Shown: positions 59,743 to 64,000 of the stretch, piece by piece
Layout of the letters: every line of letters begins with the position of its first letter
Position numbering within the stretch: the stretch's first letter is position 1
Assembly: GCA_046757725.1 (NCBI GenBank)
Contig: JBHHYU010000005.1
Coordinates: 1 to 64,000, forward strand
Source: JBHHYU01 sp046757725
GTDB lineage: Bacteria > Desulfobacterota > Binatia > UBA9968
DNA length: 64,000 bases
Direction of reading: 5' to 3'
Notes under the pieces: generated by a model
What the model saw: only the letters and a program-made list of their open reading frames with translations
The model's database searches: none
What the model was told of the DNA's origin: nothing
Translations under genes and position numbers: made by a program

Positions 59743-60696
59743 ATGGACTTATCTGTTGTTGTACCGGTCTACAACGAAGCAGAGTGCCTGGAGCCGCTTA
59801 TCCGAGAGGCAGGCACGGTGCTGAACTCCCTGGGCCAGGATTATGAGCTTATCTTCGTGGATGATGGCAGCACCGATGCGACTTACTCCATCCTCTCCCG
59901 GTTCCAGGCAAAAGAACCGCGAATTAAGGTGCTGCAGTTGAGGCGGAATTTTGGTCAGACACCGGCATTTGCTGCAGGGTTTGACTATGCCCGAGGTGAC
60001 ATCATCATACCGATGGACGGGGATGGACAGAACGACCCGAAGGATATTCCTTTGCTGCTCGATAAAATTGCAGCAGGGTTTGATCTGGTGAGCGGATGGC
60101 GTTCCCCCCGACAAGATCCCTTTTGGAGCCGCAGGCTTCCCTCCGTGATGGCCAACCGCCTCATCTCCTGGCTGACCAGGGTAAAACTTCATGACTACGG
60201 TTGCACCCTAAAAGCCATCCGATGCAACGTCGCCAAGGAGATTAAACTCTACGGCGAGATGCATCGTTTTATCCCGGCGATCGCCTATGAGCGAGGTGCA
60301 CGAATTGCTGAGATCAAAGTGCATCACCGGCCCCGTAAATCGGGGCAATCTAAGTACGGGATCAGTCGAACCTTTCGCGTCGTTCTTGACCTGTTGACGG
60401 TAAAGTTTCTGCTTAACTATGCCACACGCCCTTTACACATCTTTGGTCTTCTGGGCCTCCTGAGTGGCGGAGCCGGTTTCGTTATCGGCGTTTATCTCAC
60501 CACTCAGAAGCTGCTTTACGGATCAGACATTGGAGGTCGCCCTCTACTTTTGCTGGCCGTCCTTTTAATCTTCATCGGTTTTCAGTTTATCACAATGGGA
60601 CTACTCGGTGAGATGCTGGCACGAACCTACCACGAATCGCAAAACAAACCGATCTATTCTGTGAAAAACATCCTTGATGAAAGGGAACCTAAATGA
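59743..60696 (+). CDS. Family 2 glycosyltransferase with two C-terminal TM helices (polyprenyl-phosphate type)
   Basis: 317 residues. GT-A fold: VVPVYNEAECL, FVDDGSTD, LRRNFGQTPAFAAGF, MDGDGQNDP. TM helices at about 230-255 and 265-290, as in GtrB/ArnC/dolichol-phosphate mannose synthase-like enzymes. It loads a sugar onto polyprenyl phosphate. The four-base overlap with ugd supports a common pathway. Confidence 0.92.
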   Translation: MDLSVVVPVYNEAECLEPLIREAGTVLNSLGQDYELIFVDDGSTDATYSILSRFQAKEPRIKVLQLRRNFGQTPAFAAGFDYARGDIIIPMDGDGQNDPKDIPLLLDKIAAGFDLVSGWRSPRQDPFWSRRLPSVMANRLISWLTRVKLHDYGCTLKAIRCNVAKEIKLYGEMHRFIPAIAYERGARIAEIKVHHRPRKSGQSKYGISRTFRVVLDLLTVKFLLNYATRPLHIFGLLGLLSGGAGFVIGVYLTTQKLLYGSDIGGRPLLLLAVLLIFIGFQFITMGLLGEMLARTYHESQNKPIYSVKNILDEREPK

Positions 60697-61997
60697 ACAT
60701 CGCTATGATCGGAACCGGCTATGTAGGGCTGGTGACGGGGACTTGCTTTGCAGAAACGGGCAACGATGTGACCTGTGTAGATATCGACCAGACAAAAATC
60801 CTGGCTCTTAAGGCAGGAAAACTCCCTATCTACGAGCCCGGGTTGTTAGAGCTGGTCCGACGCAATACGGAGGAGGGGCGCCTTACCTTCACTATGGATT
60901 TGGGTATAGCGGTGGAGGATTCGAGCCTCGTATTTATTGCTGTTGGGACTCCCCCGCTCCTGGACGGCAAGGCCGATATCAAACAGGTCCTGCAAACCGC
61001 CAGAGGCATAGCCCGGGCTATGAATGGTTATAAAGTTATTGTGACGAAAAGTACCGTACCGGTAGGCACGGCGGAAAAAATCGGAGGGGTCGTTTCAAAA
61101 AACACGCACCATCCGTTCGCTGTGCTGTCCAATCCGGAGTTTTTGAAGGAAGGGGCGGCGGTTGAAGATTTCATGAAACCGGATCGCGTGATTCTAGGTG
61201 GTGACGACCCTCATGCCATCAAAGCCTTAAAGGAACTCTATGAACCATTCCTGCGAACCGGAAATCCGCTTCTCACCATGGATGTGCGCAGCGCAGAAAT
61301 GAGCAAGTACGCCGCCAACGCTATGCTTGCGACCAAGATATCTTTTATTAATGAAGTCTCCAACCTGTGCGAAACGGTTCGAGCCGATGTTCGTGAAGTT
61401 CGCCGCGCCATCGCTCTGGATCGTCGCATCGGCCCCCATTTTATCTTTCCCGGCATAGGTTACGGAGGATCCTGTTTCCCTAAGGACGTTCGGGCGATGA
61501 TTGCGATGGAGGAGCAGGATTCCGGTATGAGGCTGCTCCGAGCGGTCGAACAGGTAAACGAAATTCAAAAGGCAGCTTTGGTGAAAAAAGTTATCCGCCA
61601 TTTCGGTCCGAATCTATCCGGCCTCACCTTTGCCCTCTGGGGCCTTGCTTTCAAGCCGCGCACGGACGATATGAGAGAGGCCCCCGCGATCACGGTGATA
61701 GAATCCCTCCTTCAATCCGGCGCCTGTATTCAAGCCTATGACCCGGAGGCAATGGAAGAGGCCAGGAAAATCTTCGGGAACCGGATTTCTTACGCCGGGC
61801 GTAACTACGAAGCGCTAGACGGAGCCTCAGCACTCTTGGTCTTAACCGAATGGAACGAATTTCGTCGACCAAATTTTGAGCGTGTCAAAGGACTGCTTAA
61901 AGATCCTGTTATTTTTGACGGTCGCAATATTTATGAACCCCTGGAACTAACTAAAATGGGCTTCACGTATTACTCCATGGGAAGAAACAATGGCTAG
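60693..61997 (+). CDS. ugd: UDP-glucose 6-dehydrogenase
   Basis: 434 residues. NAD motif MIGTGYVGLVTGTCFAETG, SNPEFLKEG, the catalytic Cys in GYGGSCFPKD and KPRTDDMREAP. It oxidises UDP-glucose to UDP-glucuronate, the substrate of the next gene. Overlaps the glycosyltransferase by four bases and the decarboxylase by eight. Confidence 0.96.
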   Translation: MNIAMIGTGYVGLVTGTCFAETGNDVTCVDIDQTKILALKAGKLPIYEPGLLELVRRNTEEGRLTFTMDLGIAVEDSSLVFIAVGTPPLLDGKADIKQVLQTARGIARAMNGYKVIVTKSTVPVGTAEKIGGVVSKNTHHPFAVLSNPEFLKEGAAVEDFMKPDRVILGGDDPHAIKALKELYEPFLRTGNPLLTMDVRSAEMSKYAANAMLATKISFINEVSNLCETVRADVREVRRAIALDRRIGPHFIFPGIGYGGSCFPKDVRAMIAMEEQDSGMRLLRAVEQVNEIQKAALVKKVIRHFGPNLSGLTFALWGLAFKPRTDDMREAPAITVIESLLQSGACIQAYDPEAMEEARKIFGNRISYAGRNYEALDGASALLVLTEWNEFRRPNFERVKGLLKDPVIFDGRNIYEPLELTKMGFTYYSMGRNNG

Positions 61998-62928
61998 GGT
62001 TCTGATAACAGGCGGGGCGGGTTTTATCGGCTCGCATCTTTGTGAGAGTTTCCTCAGGCGTGGGGACCAGGTCATCTGTATGGATAACTTTTCGACCGGT
62101 AGCCCGGAAAACACGGCTCGTTTCTCATCCCATCCCCGATTCGCCTTTGTCCAACAGGATGTAAGTCGTTTTATCGAGGTGGGCGGCCCGCTAGATATGA
62201 TTTTGCATTTTGCCTCTCCGGCGAGCCCCGTGGATTACCTGGAACTTCCCATCCCGACCCTAAAGGTCGGCTCCCTTGGCACGCATAATGCCCTGGGCCT
62301 GGCCAAGGCCAAGAAGGCCCTCTTTCTCCTCGCATCCACCTCAGAGGTCTATGGGGACCCGTTGGTTCGACCTCAGAGGGAGGACTACTGGGGGAACGTG
62401 AACCCGGTTGGGCCTCGTGGCGTCTATGACGAAGCAAAGCGTTTTGCGGAGGCACTGACGATGGCCTATCATCGATATCACAGCCTGAACACTCGAATTG
62501 TTCGTATCTTTAATACCTATGGTCCCCGTATGAGAATAGCGGACGGCCGGGTGGTGCCGAGCTTTATCAGTCAAGCCTTAAGGAAAGAGCCTCTCACCGT
62601 TTATGGCAAGGGAAGTCAGACTCGCAGTTTTCTCTACGTTGACGATCTTATCCAAGGTTTGGTGAAACTTATCGAATCAGATCATCACCTTCCTGTTAAT
62701 TTAGGAAACCCACATGAGATGACCGTTTTAGATTTTGCTAAAAAAATTTTGGGACTGACCGGATCGAAAAGCCCTATCGCTTTCCGCCCTCTGCCACAGG
62801 ACGACCCCCAGGTACGTCAGCCTGATATCGCTAAGGCGAGAGAACTCCTAGGTTGGGAGCCGAAAGTCCAGCTCGAACATGGCCTGAATCAAACCATCGA
62901 ATATTTTCGAGAACGGTTGGAAGGTTAA
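61990..62928 (+). CDS. UDP-glucuronate decarboxylase (UDP-xylose synthase)
   Basis: 312 residues. Extended SDR: GGAGFIGSHLC, HFASPASPVDYLELPIPTLKVG and STSEVYGDP...YWGNVNPVGPRGVYDEAKRFAE, the UXS-specific stretch with the YxxxK catalytic pair. It converts UDP-glucuronate to UDP-xylose. Confidence 0.94.
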   Translation: MARVLITGGAGFIGSHLCESFLRRGDQVICMDNFSTGSPENTARFSSHPRFAFVQQDVSRFIEVGGPLDMILHFASPASPVDYLELPIPTLKVGSLGTHNALGLAKAKKALFLLASTSEVYGDPLVRPQREDYWGNVNPVGPRGVYDEAKRFAEALTMAYHRYHSLNTRIVRIFNTYGPRMRIADGRVVPSFISQALRKEPLTVYGKGSQTRSFLYVDDLIQGLVKLIESDHHLPVNLGNPHEMTVLDFAKKILGLTGSKSPIAFRPLPQDDPQVRQPDIAKARELLGWEPKVQLEHGLNQTIEYFRERLEG

Positions 62929-62933
62929 TCCGC

Positions 62934-63860
62934 ATGAGGATAGTCGTTACCGGTGGAGCAGGATTTATCGCATCGCATATTGTAGATGCGTATGTCGCAA
63001 AAGGTCATGAGGTTTTTGTCATCGATGATTTGTCCAGCGGATCGCGGAAAAACGTGAACAGACGAGCAATGTTTTATCACATGGACATCTGCGACCCGGC
63101 GGTTTCAAAACTGTTGTCTGACATCTCCCCAGATGTCCTCAACCACCATGCGGCCCAAATGGACTTACGCCGTTCGGTTGCGGATCCTCTGTTCGATGCT
63201 CGAATCAACATACTTGGTTTTCTTAACCTGCTGGAAAACTGCAAGCGTACAGGAATCAAAAAGGTCATCTATGCTTCATCGGGCGGGGTTGTCTATGGGG
63301 AGCAGGGGATCTTTCCTGCCGCAGAGAATCATCCCAGGTCACCGTTGAGCCCTTATGGGGTAAGCAAACTGACCGGGGAACAATACCTAGTCTACTATCA
63401 CAAAAACTTCGGCCTTTCCTACAGCGGGCTACGCTACGCGAACATCTATGGGCCTAGACAGTCCAGCATCGGTGAGGCTGGGGTTATCGCTATATTTATC
63501 GGCCGGCTTCTGGCCGGAAAGGCACCGCTCATCAACGGTGATGGTAAGCAAACTCGAGACTACGTCTTTGTGGAGGATGTCGTAGCAGCCAACGTGCTGG
63601 CACTGGATTCCCACTACGTTGGATACCTGAATATAGGCACTGGGCAGGAGACAGATGTCCTGACGCTCTTTAATTTCCTCCGGGATAAAATTGGGAGCAA
63701 GGTCGAGGCGATCCATGGTCCGGCCAAGGCCGGAGAACAGAGGCGGAGTTCTCTAGATGCGTCCTTGGCTGCCAAGGTGCTGGGATGGATCCCTCAAACC
63801 CGGCTGGAAAGTGGACTGGAGAAAACCATCGCCTACTATCGTGAGGCGCTTCGCCCATGA
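62934..63860 (+). CDS. NAD-dependent sugar epimerase (UDP-glucose 4-epimerase-like)
   Basis: About 308 residues. GGAGFIASHIVDAY, HHAAQMDLRRSV, SSGGVVYGE and SPYGVSKLTGEQYL (YxxxK). It is a short-chain epimerase acting on a nucleotide sugar; epimerising UDP-xylose to UDP-arabinose or UDP-glucose to UDP-galactose are both possible. The start ATG at 62934 is six bases after the previous stop. Confidence 0.88.
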   Translation: MRIVVTGGAGFIASHIVDAYVAKGHEVFVIDDLSSGSRKNVNRRAMFYHMDICDPAVSKLLSDISPDVLNHHAAQMDLRRSVADPLFDARINILGFLNLLENCKRTGIKKVIYASSGGVVYGEQGIFPAAENHPRSPLSPYGVSKLTGEQYLVYYHKNFGLSYSGLRYANIYGPRQSSIGEAGVIAIFIGRLLAGKAPLINGDGKQTRDYVFVEDVVAANVLALDSHYVGYLNIGTGQETDVLTLFNFLRDKIGSKVEAIHGPAKAGEQRRSSLDASLAAKVLGWIPQTRLESGLEKTIAYYREALRP

Positions 63861-64000
63861 GGCCTCAGCAGGTTAGAAACTTTTCCATCATTGCGCACAT
63901 CGACCACGGTAAATCGACCTTGGCAGACCGTCTGCTGGAATTCACAGGCGCAGTGAGCGAACGAGAACGGGCGAATCAGTTCCTCGACAGCATGGACCTC
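63857..64000 (+). CDS. lepA: Elongation factor 4 (LepA), 5' part only
   Basis: The first 48 residues are present: RNFSIIAHIDHGKSTLADRLLE with G1 GHxDxGKST-type AHIDHGKST, then LDSMDL. The gene runs off the window end. The ATG overlaps the epimerase stop by four bases (ATGA). Confidence 0.95.
   Translation, partial: MRPQQVRNFSIIAHIDHGKSTLADRLLEFTGAVSERERANQFLDSMDL

Overview
The window looks like an ordinary chromosomal stretch of a free-living Gram-negative bacterium from a deep-branching lineage. Supporting evidence is a complete System I (Ccm) cytochrome c maturation operon, a c-type cytochrome lipoprotein, quinone biosynthesis genes, homodimeric (AceE-type) pyruvate dehydrogenase, an LDH-like malate dehydrogenase with sucCD, a siroheme sulfite reductase with a 4Fe-4S APS reductase, and tRNA genes with encoded CCA. 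The gene mix recalls NC10/Methylomirabilota, Nitrospirota or related lineages; that placement is inference and no single gene proves it. There is no CRISPR array, rRNA, prophage or intact insertion sequence. The only mobile-looking DNA is a set of short non-coding repeats.

Layout. 1-5.0 kb (minus strand): a [2Fe-2S]/zinc-ribbon protein, an O-methyltransferase, an AlbA_2/RecG-like regulator, an M20 peptidase and a stand-alone 5'-3' exonuclease. 5.2-11.4 kb: pyruvate dehydrogenase operon aceE-aceF-lpdA, divergent from a lipoate ligase-like gene. 11.6-19.6 kb is the accessory region: an RTX-repeat exported protein; a three-gene minus-strand set of atypical radical SAM enzyme, O-methyltransferase and stand-alone adenylation-carrier protein; a DUF3500 protein; and a GNAT enzyme. 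19.9-23.4 kb: tRNA(CAT), phosphatase, homoserine kinase, LOG-like protein and cold-shock gene. 23.6-27.9 kb: an orphan nuoB-like gene and the sulfur-assimilation genes (sulfite reductase, unknown protein, APS reductase).

28-31.9 kb: quinone-tail prenyl synthase, ubiE/menE-type methyltransferase and an 8-TM protein, with small proteins nearby. 32-33.5 kb: a MITE-like repeat, a PuuD-type membrane protein and a convergent cytochrome c. 33.8-44.8 kb: tRNA-Leu, then a long plus-strand housekeeping run (pseudo-receiver, valS, nadC, birA, coaX, EF-G2-like, zinc ribbon, amidohydrolase, unknown, isoaspartyl peptidase). 44.8-51.8 kb: ccmABCDEFG and a ccmH-ccmI fusion, minus strand. 52-64 kb: an MscS-like TM protein, a second MITE-like repeat, then mdh, sucC, sucD, ndk, rlmN, mtnP, a PfkB kinase, a UDP-sugar set (glycosyltransferase, ugd, UDP-glucuronate decarboxylase, epimerase) and the start of lepA.

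The most interesting items are the short-TIR repeats that carry an outward-facing -35-like box in front of two genes; the adenylation-carrier/methyltransferase/atypical radical SAM set, whose adenylation domain has lost the alpha-amine-binding Asp; the sulfite reductase with a second cysteine quartet and a C-terminal HEPN-like domain; and an EF-G paralogue with an altered G4 motif.
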